Part shown: in pieces, positions 24,320 to 32,004 of the stretch | Position numbering within the stretch: position 1 is the stretch's first letter | Layout of the letters: the number at the start of each line of letters is the position of its first letter | Made by a program: the position numbers and the translations under genes | The notes under the pieces: generated by a model | Told to the model about the DNA's origin: nothing | The model's input: the letters and a program-made list of their open reading frames with translations, nothing else | The model's database searches: none | NCBI GenBank assembly: GCA_964245755.1 | Contig: CAXTNV010000025.1 | Coordinates: forward strand, 1 to 36,258 | Length of the DNA: 36,258 bases | Origin: Lichenicoccus sp964245755 | GTDB lineage: Bacteria > Pseudomonadota > Alphaproteobacteria > Acetobacterales > Acetobacteraceae | Direction of reading: 5' to 3'

Positions 24320-24350
24320 TTGATCTCCTTATGCTCAATGCCAGTATAAG
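24320..24350 (+). promoter_or_regulatory. Candidate nadABC promoter
   Basis: A -35-like TTGATC (24320-24325) and a -10-like TATAAG (24345-24350) are separated by 19 bases, slightly long. The first palindromic box fills the spacer and -10. The AT-rich character contrasts with the surrounding sequence. Confidence 0.4.
24331..24347. promoter_or_regulatory. Candidate NadQ operator box 1 upstream of nadA
   Basis: ATGCTCA-ATG-CCAGTAT is an imperfect 7-3-7 palindrome, extended outward by TT and AAG. Most of its bases recur in a second box 58 bases downstream. It overlaps the likely -10, suiting a repressor site. Confidence 0.55.
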
Positions 24351-24388
24351 AGAGGACGCCACTTCGGCGTCGTTTTATTGGCCGCTTT

Positions 24389-24405
24389 ATGCTCACTATG
24401 AGTAT
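24389..24405. promoter_or_regulatory. Candidate NadQ operator box 2, adjoining the nadA ribosome-binding site
   Basis: ATGCTCA-CTA-TGAGTAT is a 7-3-7 palindrome with one mismatch. It shares ATGCTCA and AGTAT with box 1 at the same spacing. It ends two bases before the AAGGA Shine-Dalgarno of nadA (24407-24411). Confidence 0.6.
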
Positions 24406-24417
24406 TAAGGAAGTGAG

Positions 24418-25407
24418 ATGTTGCAGGAACTGCCGACCCGCACCGATGCCCTCTACGCACGCGTCCGGCGCGTCGTGCCGCCGGCGGAGTGGCGCCTGTT
24501 CGAGGGCGACGTGGACGCCATCCTGCGCCTGAAGCGCGAGCGCCGCGCCGTGGTGCTGGCGCACAACTACCAGACCCCGGAGATCTTCCATTGCGTCGCC
24601 GACATCGTCGGCGACAGCCTCGCCCTGGCACGCGATGCGCAGAACCTGGATGCCGACGTGATCGTCATGGCCGGGGTGCACTTCATGGCCGAGACCGCCA
24701 AGCTGCTCAACCCGACCAAGCGGGTGCTGATCCCCGACCTGCGCGCCGGCTGCTCGCTGGCGGAATCGATCACCGCCGCCGACGTGCGCCTGCTGCGCCA
24801 GCGTCATCCGGGCGTGCCGGTGGTCACCTACGTCAACACCTCGGCGGCGGTGAAGGCGGAGAGCGACGTCTGCTGCACCTCGGGCAACGCCCGCCGCGTG
24901 GTCGAGGCGATCAGCCGGGAGTGGGGCACCAACCGGGTGATCATGATCCCCGACGAGTACCTGGCGCAGAACATCGCCCGCGAGACCGGGATCGAGATGA
25001 TCACCTGGGCCGGGCATTGCGAGGTGCACGAGCGCTTCACCCCGGGGGAGATCCGCCGGCTGCGCGCCGACAACCCCGGCATCGTCGTGCTGGCGCATCC
25101 CGAGTGCCCGCCCGAGGTGGTGGCGGAAGCCGACTACGCCGGCTCCACCGCCGGCATGTCGGACTACGTCGCCAGCGGACGCGCGAGCCAGGTGGTGCTG
25201 ATCACCGAGTGCTCGATGAGCGACAACCTCGCGGTGCAGCACCCGGACGTCGACTTCGTGCGCCCCTGCAACCTGTGTCCGCACATGAAGCGGATCACGC
25301 TCGCCAACCTGCGCGGCAGCCTGGAGAGCATGACCCACGAGGTGTTCATCGAGCCGCACCTGGCGGTGCGCGCGCGCCAGGCGGTCGAGCGGATGCTGGC
25401 GGTATGA
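24418..25407 (+). CDS. nadA: Quinolinate synthase
   Basis: Cytosolic 4Fe-4S enzyme condensing iminoaspartate with dihydroxyacetone phosphate to quinolinate; 329 residues. The three cluster ligands are expected at Cys112 (LRAGCSLAE), Cys201 (AGHCEVHE) and Cys287 (CNLCPHM). Other landmarks are AHNYQTPEI, DIVGDSLALA, VTYVNTSAAVKAESDVCCTSGNA, and STAGMSDYV. It is the first gene of nadA-nadB-nadC, with AAGGA six bases before the ATG. Transcription is likely repressed by the upstream regulator through the two boxes. It overlaps nadB by four bases. Confidence 0.96.
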   Translation: MLQELPTRTDALYARVRRVVPPAEWRLFEGDVDAILRLKRERRAVVLAHNYQTPEIFHCVADIVGDSLALARDAQNLDADVIVMAGVHFMAETAKLLNPTKRVLIPDLRAGCSLAESITAADVRLLRQRHPGVPVVTYVNTSAAVKAESDVCCTSGNARRVVEAISREWGTNRVIMIPDEYLAQNIARETGIEMITWAGHCEVHERFTPGEIRRLRADNPGIVVLAHPECPPEVVAEADYAGSTAGMSDYVASGRASQVVLITECSMSDNLAVQHPDVDFVRPCNLCPHMKRITLANLRGSLESMTHEVFIEPHLAVRARQAVERMLAV

Positions 25408-26936
25408 CCGCCTTCCTCCCCTCCGGCTGCCCGGTGGTCGCCGGCAGCGGCCTGGCCGGCCTGATCGTGGCGCTGCGGCTGTCGCCGCGACCCTGCGTGC
25501 TGCTCAGCGCCGCCCCGCTCGCCACCGAGGCGTCGAGCGCCTGGGCGCAGGGCGGCATCGCCGCCGCCGTGGGCGACGACGACGCACCCGAGCTGCAGGT
25601 GGCGGATACCCTCGCCGCCGGAGCCGGGCTGTGCGACGTGGAAGCGGTGCGACGCATCGTCGAGGCCGGTCCGCAGGCGATCGAGCGGCTCGCCGCCCTC
25701 GGCGTGCGCTTCGACCGCGGCGCCGACGGCGCGCTGTCGCTGGGGCTCGAGGCCGCGCATTCGCGCCGGCGCATCGTGCACGCCGACGGCGACGGCACCG
25801 GACGCGAGATCATGCGCGCCCTCGCCGCCGCGGTGCGACGGACGCCGTCGATCACCGTGCTCGAAGGCGCCTCGCTGCTGCGGCTGCTGGTCGAGGACGG
25901 CGCGGTGCGCGGCGTCGAGATCCGCCACCGCGACCGCATCCGCCGCCTGCGCAGCGGCCAGGTGGTGATCGCCACCGGCGGCCTCGGCGGCCTGTTCCTC
26001 GACACCACCAACCCGCTCGGCTCGACCGGCGCCGGTGCCGCGATCGCCGCCCGTGCCGGTGCGGCGCTCGGGGATCTGGAGTTCATCCAGTTCCACCCGA
26101 CCGCGCTGGCGGCGCCCGGGCGTGCCCGCATCGGCGCGGCCCCGATGCCGCTGGTCAGCGAGGCGGTGCGCGGCGAGGGCGCGCTGCTGGTCGACGAGAC
26201 CGGCGCGCGCTTCATGGAGAGCGAGCTGGCGCCGCGCGACGTGGTGTCGCGCGCGGTGTGGCGGCATCTGGGGCTCGGCCATCAGGTGTATCTCGACGCC
26301 CGCGCGGCCCTTGGCCGGCAGTTCCACGCGCGCTTCCCGGGGATCACCGCCTCCTGCCTCGCGCACGGCATCGACCCGGCAGTTGCGCCGATCCCGATCC
26401 GGCCGGCGGCGCACTACCACATGGGCGGGATCGCCGTGGATGCGGACGGGCGCAGCACCCTGCCGGGACTGTGGGCCTGCGGCGAGGCGGCCTGCACCGG
26501 CCTGCACGGAGCCAACCGGCTCGCCAGCAACTCGCTGCTGGAAGCTGCCGTGTGCGGCGGCCGCGTCGCGCAGTCGATCGAAGCCTGCGTTACTGCCGCT
26601 GCGTGGACCGCGCGAACCGCCGCGTCGCCGATCCTCGGGACGGTGCGCGCGCTGGACACTGTGCGGCGGGTTATGTCGCGCGATGTCGGCGTGCTGCGTG
26701 ATGCGGATGGGCTGCAGCGGGCGCAGGCCGAGCTGGCGGCGCACGCGCACGACTCTGACGCGGCATTGCTGGCGCTGATGATCGCGCGCGCCGCCGAGGC
26801 CCGCCGCGAGAGCCGCGGCGGCCATTTCCGCACCGATCATGCGACGGCCGGCCCGATGGCGGTGCGCACCCTGTCGTATGCGCATGATGCGCTCGCGGCG
26901 GCCGGCGCGGCACCGCCGCAGCGCCGCGCCTCATGA
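25404..26936 (+). CDS. nadB: L-aspartate oxidase
   Basis: FAD enzyme oxidising L-aspartate to iminoaspartate, the substrate for NadA; 510 residues. The FAD-binding Rossmann motif is VVAGSGLAG (11-19). Further landmarks are SSAWAQGGIAAAVGDDD, THE-like HADGDGTGREIM, VIATGGLGGLF, LEFIQFHPTAL, the active-site region EAVRGEGALLVDETG, and HYHMGGIAVDADG with GLHGANRLASNSLLEA near the FAD. The C-terminal helical domain is present but rather Ala-rich. The ATG overlaps the nadA stop (ATGA). The open frame continues upstream inside nadA and is not coding there. Confidence 0.95.
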   Translation: MTAFLPSGCPVVAGSGLAGLIVALRLSPRPCVLLSAAPLATEASSAWAQGGIAAAVGDDDAPELQVADTLAAGAGLCDVEAVRRIVEAGPQAIERLAALGVRFDRGADGALSLGLEAAHSRRRIVHADGDGTGREIMRALAAAVRRTPSITVLEGASLLRLLVEDGAVRGVEIRHRDRIRRLRSGQVVIATGGLGGLFLDTTNPLGSTGAGAAIAARAGAALGDLEFIQFHPTALAAPGRARIGAAPMPLVSEAVRGEGALLVDETGARFMESELAPRDVVSRAVWRHLGLGHQVYLDARAALGRQFHARFPGITASCLAHGIDPAVAPIPIRPAAHYHMGGIAVDADGRSTLPGLWACGEAACTGLHGANRLASNSLLEAAVCGGRVAQSIEACVTAAAWTARTAASPILGTVRALDTVRRVMSRDVGVLRDADGLQRAQAELAAHAHDSDAALLALMIARAAEARRESRGGHFRTDHATAGPMAVRTLSYAHDALAAAGAAPPQRRAS

Positions 26937-27808
26937 CGGCTCTGCCGGACATCATGCTCGAGCCGCTGGTGCGCGCCGGGCTGCTGGAGGATCTCGGCCG
27001 CGCCGGCGACATCACCACCGACGCGATCGTGCCGCCGGACCTGCTGTCCCGGGTGGTGCTGACCGCGCGCGATCCGGGCGTGGTCGCCGGGCTCGACCTC
27101 GCCAGGCTGGCGTTCTGCCTTGTCGAGCCGCGGCTGCGCTTCACCGTGCAGGTGCCGGACGGCGCCCGGGTGGCGCCCGGCGAGGTGATCGCCAGGATCG
27201 AAGGACCGGCGCGCGGCATCCTGATGGGCGAGCGCGTGGCGCTGAACTACCTGTGCCACCTCAGCGGCATCGCCACCGCGACCGCGCGGCTGGTGCACGC
27301 CGTGCGTCACACCGACGCGCGCATCTGCTGCACGCGCAAGACCATGCCGGGCCTGCGCGCGGTGCAGAAGGCCGCGGTGCGCGCCGGGGGCGGCAGCAAC
27401 CACCGCTTCGGCCTCGACGATGCGGTGCTGATCAAGGACAACCACATCGCCATGGCCGGTGGCGTCGTCCCGGCGCTGCGTCGCGCGCGCGAGCGCGTCG
27501 GCCACCTGGTCAAGATCGAGCTCGAGACCGACACGCTGCAACAGCTGGCCGAGGCACTCTCGCTCGGCGATGCCGGTATCGGCGCCGATGCCTTCCTGCT
27601 CGACAACATGACCCAGCCGATGCTGCGCGAGGCGGTCGCGATGATCGGCCGCCGCGCCGTCGCCGAGGCGTCCGGCCGCATCACTCCCGACACGGCGCCG
27701 GGGATCGCCGAGACCGGCGTCGACCTGATCTCGGCGGGATGGCTGACCCACAGCGTCACCGTGCTCGATGTCGGGCTGGACTACGTGGATGGCATCGGCA
27801 CGGATTGA
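26933..27808 (+). CDS. nadC: Nicotinate-nucleotide pyrophosphorylase (quinolinate phosphoribosyltransferase)
   Basis: Converts quinolinate and PRPP to nicotinate mononucleotide with loss of CO2; 291 residues. Landmarks are LLEDLGRAGDITTDAIVP, GERVALNYLCHLSGIAT, the CTRKTMPGLRAVQKAAVRAGGG active-site segment broken across 27330-27395, HRFGLDDAVLIKDNHI, IELETDTLQQL, and the C-terminal EASGRITPDT...GVDLISAGWLTHS. It overlaps the nadB stop by four bases, completing a tightly coupled three-gene operon. Confidence 0.96.
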   Translation: MTALPDIMLEPLVRAGLLEDLGRAGDITTDAIVPPDLLSRVVLTARDPGVVAGLDLARLAFCLVEPRLRFTVQVPDGARVAPGEVIARIEGPARGILMGERVALNYLCHLSGIATATARLVHAVRHTDARICCTRKTMPGLRAVQKAAVRAGGGSNHRFGLDDAVLIKDNHIAMAGGVVPALRRARERVGHLVKIELETDTLQQLAEALSLGDAGIGADAFLLDNMTQPMLREAVAMIGRRAVAEASGRITPDTAPGIAETGVDLISAGWLTHSVTVLDVGLDYVDGIGTD

Positions 27809-27810
27809 TC

Positions 27811-27826
27811 ACCCGTTTGACCGGGT
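27811..27826 (+). terminator. Short hairpin after nadC
   Basis: ACCCG-TTTGAC-CGGGT is a perfect 5-bp stem with a six-base loop, directly after the nadC stop. It has no T-run. It could equally be a promoter-region operator for the nucleoside hydrolase gene downstream. Confidence 0.3.
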
Positions 27827-27918
27827 ATACATCTCGGTCGCGACTGGCCTGTGGTGTGCCGCGGCCGTGACGCTGCGGCGGCGTCGGACGCGGGTCATGC
27901 TCGGGGGCCTTCCGGTCG

Positions 27919-28869
27919 ATGACGCAGCTGGATTTCCCGCCCATCGGTGACGCCGAACGCATCCTCCGGATGCAGCCGCGGCCCGGGCGGCTGCGTGTCG
28001 TGATCGACACCGACACCTTCAACGAGGTCGACGACCAGTTCGCGCTCGCCTACGCGCTGCACTCCGCGGACCGCCTGTGCGTCGAGGCGATCTACGCGGC
28101 ACCGTTCACCAACACGCGTGCCGCCTCGCCGGAAAGCGGCATGCGGCAGAGCTACGACGAGATCCTGCGCCTGCTCGCGCTGATGCGCCGCGCACCCTCC
28201 GGCCTGGTGTTCCGCGGCTCGACCGCCTATCTCGATCCGGGTGCTGTGCCGGAACGCAGCGAGGCCGCGCTCGACCTGGTCGAGCGCGCGCTGTCGGCGA
28301 CGCCCGACGATCCGCTGCACGTGGTGGCCCTGGCGGCGCTGACCAACGTCGCATCGGCGCTGCGGATCGAGCCGCGGATCATCGCCAACATCGTCGTCGT
28401 CTGGCTCGGCGGACACGCCCTGCACTGGCCGGACGCCTTCGAGTTCAACCTCCGGCAGGACATCCCCGCGGCGCGGCTGGCGCTGGATTGCGGGGTGCCG
28501 CTGATCCTTGTCCCGTGCGAGGGCGTGACGCGGATGCTCAGCACCACGGTGCCGGAGCTCGAACGCTACCTGGAGCCCACCGGCGCGCTCGGCGCCTTCC
28601 TCACCGAGCGGGTCCGCAGCTACAGCGACGAGCATCTCGGATGGTCCAAGCCGATCTGGGACATGGCGCCGGTCGCGCAGCTCATCGACGCGCGCTGGAC
28701 GCCGTCGCATCTGGTGCACAGTCCGCTGCTGAGCGACCATGCCACGTGGAGCCGGGATGGCTCGAGACACCTGATCCGCTGCGTCCGCTCGGTCGAGCGC
28801 GACGAGATCTTCCGCGACTTCTTCGTCAAGATGTCGCGCGCCGCAGTTCCGCAGCCGGGCCTGTCCTAG
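27919..28869 (+). CDS. Nucleoside hydrolase (IU-NH family)
   Basis: Hydrolase of 316 residues predicted to split the N-glycosidic bond of nucleosides into base and ribose. The calcium-binding N-terminal motif is present in a variant form, VIDTDTFNEVDDQFA (Asp30, Asp32, Asp38, Asp39), where classical members have DTDxGxDD. A central ALAALTNVASAL and WLGGHALHWPDAFEFNLRQD, with the Asn/Asp that bind the ribose, follow. It lacks a signal peptide. It is followed on the same strand by an ABC importer, so imported nucleosides or related glycosides are the likely substrate. Base preference cannot be told. Confidence 0.85.
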   Translation: MTQLDFPPIGDAERILRMQPRPGRLRVVIDTDTFNEVDDQFALAYALHSADRLCVEAIYAAPFTNTRAASPESGMRQSYDEILRLLALMRRAPSGLVFRGSTAYLDPGAVPERSEAALDLVERALSATPDDPLHVVALAALTNVASALRIEPRIIANIVVVWLGGHALHWPDAFEFNLRQDIPAARLALDCGVPLILVPCEGVTRMLSTTVPELERYLEPTGALGAFLTERVRSYSDEHLGWSKPIWDMAPVAQLIDARWTPSHLVHSPLLSDHATWSRDGSRHLIRCVRSVERDEIFRDFFVKMSRAAVPQPGLS

Positions 28870-28960
28870 ACCGCCGCGCCGCTTGACGGCGGCCGGTCGC
28901 GGACGGCCCGGCGCAAGCCACGCACGTGCCCGAGCAGAGGCACCGCACGGGAGGAAGACC

Positions 28961-30247
28961 ATGCCCCACCTGAACCGCCTGGCGGCCGTGCTGCCGACGC
29001 TCGCCCTGGGCATCGCCGCGAGCGTCGGCACCGGTGCGGCCGCGGCGAGCGCCGCCGACGTCACCATCACCTTCCTGAACTCTGAACGTCCGGAAACCTA
29101 CCAGCCGGTGATCGCGGAGTTCGAGCGAGAGAACCCGGGCATCACGGTGCGCGACGAGACCGTGCCGTTCGACCAGCTGAACGCGCAGGTGCAGGCGAGG
29201 GTCGGCACCGGCGACACCGGCATCGACGTCTACGGCGTCGACGAGCCGAGGATCCCCGCCCTGGCCACGCGCCGGCTGCTGCTTGACCTCTCGGCGGTGC
29301 GCGACCAGGTCACGCGGGCGACCAGTGCAGAGGCGCTGGCGATCACGAGCTACGACGGCAAGCTCTACGCGCTGCCGGAATGGACCTCGACGCAGCTGCT
29401 CTACTACAACGAGGATCTGCTGCGAAAGGCGGGCGTCGCCTCGCCCCCTGCCGACGTCAGGCAGCGTCTCACCTGGGAGCAGGTCCTCGCCTTCGCCGGT
29501 GCCGCGCAGAAGGCCGGCGCGCGCTGGGGCGTCGGCTTCGATCAGGTGGACCGCTACTACCAGCTGCAGCCGCTGTTCGAGAGCAGCGGCGCCGGCTCCG
29601 GCCTGACCGGGCCGCGCATGCTGACGCCGGCGGTCAACACGGCGAAATGGGCGCAGACCCTCGACTGGTACGGCGGCCTGTACAAGTCCGGGCTGTCGCC
29701 GCGCGGCATCGCCCCGGAGCAGATGCCCGACCTGTTCCGCGACGGGCAGCTTGCCTTCTTCGTGGGCGGGCCTTGGAACTTCCGCAGCTTCGAGCAGGTC
29801 GCCGGCCTGCACTGGGGCATCGCGCCGCACCCCTACTTCGCCGGCGGCAAGCCGGTCACGCCGACGGACTCCTGGGCGGTCGGCATCAGCCCGCACTCGC
29901 AGCACCAGGCGGAGGCGTTGAAGTTCGCCCTGTTCATGACCGTGAACACCAAGGGCGACCTGCTCACCACGGCGCAGAACCCGCTGCCGCCCGCCAACAG
30001 CAACGCCTTTTCCCAGCACGTCGAGCAGGCGAGCGCAGGAGGCGGCGCTGCCACCGCGCCGTACGGCGCGATCCTGAGCTACGAGTTGCAGCACACCGCG
30101 GTCAGCCGGCCGCGCACGGTGGGCTACGTCATCTTCGAGCAGATCATGAACCGCGCGTTCAGCGACGTGCGCAACGGTGCCGACGCCAAGCCGGAACTGG
30201 CCCGTACCGACGCGCAGATCCAGACGGCGTTCAGCCGGCTGCGCTAG
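28961..30247 (+). CDS. ABC transporter extracellular solute-binding protein, family 1
   Basis: Periplasmic substrate-binding protein of 428 residues. The signal peptide (about 1-37, MPHLNRLAAVLPTLALGIAA onward, ending in ASAAD) leads into VTITFLNSERPETYQPVIAEFERENPGITV broken by variable residues. Then come GTGDTGIDVYGVDEPRI, YYNEDLLRKAGV, a DLFRDGQLAFFVGGPWNF stretch and TDSWAVGIS, the order of MalE-like sugar-binding proteins. GGAGGAAG five bases before the ATG decides the start; an upstream in-frame ATG at 28883 gives an unlikely Arg-rich extension. It precedes its two permeases. The preceding nucleoside hydrolase suggests a nucleoside or ribosyl ligand; a sugar or polyol is the alternative. 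Confidence 0.88.
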   Translation: MPHLNRLAAVLPTLALGIAASVGTGAAAASAADVTITFLNSERPETYQPVIAEFERENPGITVRDETVPFDQLNAQVQARVGTGDTGIDVYGVDEPRIPALATRRLLLDLSAVRDQVTRATSAEALAITSYDGKLYALPEWTSTQLLYYNEDLLRKAGVASPPADVRQRLTWEQVLAFAGAAQKAGARWGVGFDQVDRYYQLQPLFESSGAGSGLTGPRMLTPAVNTAKWAQTLDWYGGLYKSGLSPRGIAPEQMPDLFRDGQLAFFVGGPWNFRSFEQVAGLHWGIAPHPYFAGGKPVTPTDSWAVGISPHSQHQAEALKFALFMTVNTKGDLLTTAQNPLPPANSNAFSQHVEQASAGGGAATAPYGAILSYELQHTAVSRPRTVGYVIFEQIMNRAFSDVRNGADAKPELARTDAQIQTAFSRLR

Positions 30248-30254
30248 GCCGGCG

Positions 30255-31109
30255 ATGCGCAGCCATGCGCGTCGGCATGAGGCGCTGGTCGGCCTGCTGC
30301 TGCTGGCTCCGGTGCTGCTCGCCGTGGTCGTGCTGCGGCTGTGGCCGGCGCTGATCGCCATCGGCGGCTCGCTTTCCGGCGCCGACCGGATGTTCGACGC
30401 GTCCGTCTACCGCAGCCTGTTCGCCGACGCGACCTTCCGCGGCTCGCTGCTGGTCACGGCGCTGTTCTCGCTGCTGGTCAACCCGCTGCAGATCGCGCTG
30501 GCACTGCTGCTGGCGCTGCTGCTGGTGCGCGACCTTCCCCTGGTCGGCCTGTGGCGCACGCTCATCGTGCTGCCGGTGGTGATCCCGCAGAGCGTCTCGG
30601 CGCTGATCTGGGGCATCGCGCTGCGGCCCGACGGCCCGTTGAACGGCCTGCTCGGCTTCGTCGGCCTGCCGCCGCAGCCATTCCTCACATCGACCGCGCA
30701 GGCGCTGCCCGGGATCATGCTCGTCGTCAGCTGGGTCGGTGTCGGCTACTGGATGACGTTCCTGGTGGCGGGACTGCAGGACATCCCGCGCTCGCTGCAC
30801 GAGGCCGCCAGGCTCGACGGCGCCACCGCCTGGCAGGACTTCCGCTACGTCACGCTGCCGCTGCTGCGGAGGCCGCTGCTGTTCGTCATCGTCGCCGACA
30901 CGGTGGCGAACTTCCTGGTCTTCGCCCCGGTGCAGATCCTGACCGGCGGCGGCCCGCAGGGCACCACCAACCTGATCATGGAGGACATCTACACCCGCGC
31001 CTTCGTCTACGGCGATGATCGCGGCGCCGCCGCCGAGACGGTCGTCCTGGTGGCGGCGGTGCTCGCGGTGGTGCTGGCGCAGTTCCGGCTGATGCGCGCG
31101 GTCGGGTAG
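30255..31109 (+). CDS. ABC sugar-type transporter permease, MalF-like
   Basis: Inner-membrane subunit of 284 residues with six predicted hydrophobic segments (first: EALVGLLLLAPVLLAVVVL). The cytoplasmic EAA loop reads EAARLDGATAWQDFRYVTLP, the contact point for the ATPase. It starts seven bases after the binding-protein gene, fixing the ATG at 30255 rather than one inside that gene. It forms a heterodimer with the next gene product. The substrate follows that of the binding protein. Confidence 0.88.
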   Translation: MRSHARRHEALVGLLLLAPVLLAVVVLRLWPALIAIGGSLSGADRMFDASVYRSLFADATFRGSLLVTALFSLLVNPLQIALALLLALLLVRDLPLVGLWRTLIVLPVVIPQSVSALIWGIALRPDGPLNGLLGFVGLPPQPFLTSTAQALPGIMLVVSWVGVGYWMTFLVAGLQDIPRSLHEAARLDGATAWQDFRYVTLPLLRRPLLFVIVADTVANFLVFAPVQILTGGGPQGTTNLIMEDIYTRAFVYGDDRGAAAETVVLVAAVLAVVLAQFRLMRAVG

Positions 31110-31112
31110 GCG

Positions 31113-31955
31113 ATGGGCATGCGGCCTGCACCCCTGTCGCGCGCGGTGCTGCTGGCGGTCGCGGTCGCCGCCGCGGCGCTGGCGATGGCGCCGCTGGCAT
31201 GGGCCTGCATGAGTGCGCTGCGGCCTTCGGAGGACATCTTCCGCTACCTGAGCCCGCTCGGCGTCCGGGCGTTCATCCCCGACCGGGTGACGCTGCGCAA
31301 CGTCCTCGGCATCTGGTCGAGCCCGTTCGCAGCCGCGATGCTGAACTCGCTGCTGGTGACGGCGCTGACGGTGGTCGGCGGCCTGTCGATCTGCGCCATG
31401 GCCGCCTTCGCCCTGGCGCGGCTGCGGGTGCCGCTGGGCGGCGTGATCTTCGCCCTGGTCGTGGTGAGCTTCCTGATCCCCTTCGATGCGATCTCGATCC
31501 CGCTCTCGACCCTGTTCCGGCGGTTCGGGCTGCAGAACAGCTATCTCGGCCTGATCCTGCCCGGCCTCGGCAACGGCTTCGCGGTGTTCCTGCTGCGGCA
31601 GTTCTTCGTCGCCATCCCGATCGAGCTGTCGGAGGCGGCGAGGATGGACGGGCTCGGCTGGTTCGGGATCTTCCTGCGCATCTACCTGCCGCTGTCCAGG
31701 CCAGCGCTGATCGGCGCCGGCCTCATCTTGTTCATCTTCCAGTGGCAGGCCTTCCTGTGGCCGCTGCTGATCGCGCCCGACCCGCGCTACAAGGTCGCCG
31801 CCGTCGCGATCGCCGACTTCGCCGGTCAGCTCTCGACCGACTACGGCATGATGTTCGCCGCGGCGGTCCTCGTCGCCGCGGTGCCGCTGGTCATCCTGCT
31901 GCTGTTCCAGCGGAACTTCACCGGCTCGATCAGCGCGACGGGAGGCAGGGAGTGA
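31113..31955 (+). CDS. ABC sugar-type transporter permease, MalG-like
   Basis: Inner-membrane subunit of 280 residues with six predicted helices. It has the MalG-type EAA loop SEAARMDGLGWFGIFLRIYLP and a C-terminal helix ending LVILLLFQRNFTGSISATGG, the usual end for this family (xxYFVxGLTxGAVKG-like tail). It follows the first permease by three bases. No ATP-binding gene follows: the next gene is convergent. The transporter must use an ATPase encoded elsewhere. Confidence 0.88.
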   Translation: MGMRPAPLSRAVLLAVAVAAAALAMAPLAWACMSALRPSEDIFRYLSPLGVRAFIPDRVTLRNVLGIWSSPFAAAMLNSLLVTALTVVGGLSICAMAAFALARLRVPLGGVIFALVVVSFLIPFDAISIPLSTLFRRFGLQNSYLGLILPGLGNGFAVFLLRQFFVAIPIELSEAARMDGLGWFGIFLRIYLPLSRPALIGAGLILFIFQWQAFLWPLLIAPDPRYKVAAVAIADFAGQLSTDYGMMFAAAVLVAAVPLVILLLFQRNFTGSISATGGRE

Positions 31956-31972
31956 GGTGCCGCGCCGAACCA

Positions 31973-31986
31973 CGCGCCTCGGCGCG
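31973..31986. terminator. GC hairpin in the convergent gap after the importer operon
   Basis: CGCGCC-TC-GGCGCG is a perfect inverted repeat that can fold as a 5-bp stem with a CTCG loop. It lies between the permease stop and the convergent TupA-like stop. It lacks a T-run, so terminator activity is uncertain. Confidence 0.35.
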
Positions 31987-32004
31987 AGGAGGCGGGCGGC
32001 GGCC

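Noticed and set aside
23182..25359. A 725-residue minus-strand frame crossing the nadQ-nadA gap
   Set aside because: Antisense to the regulator and nadA. It spans the operator region and has no homology-like motif.
30231..31973. A 580-residue minus-strand open frame opposite the two permeases
   Set aside because: Extremely Gln/Arg/Asp-rich, which is what hydrophobic helices look like when read on the opposite strand.
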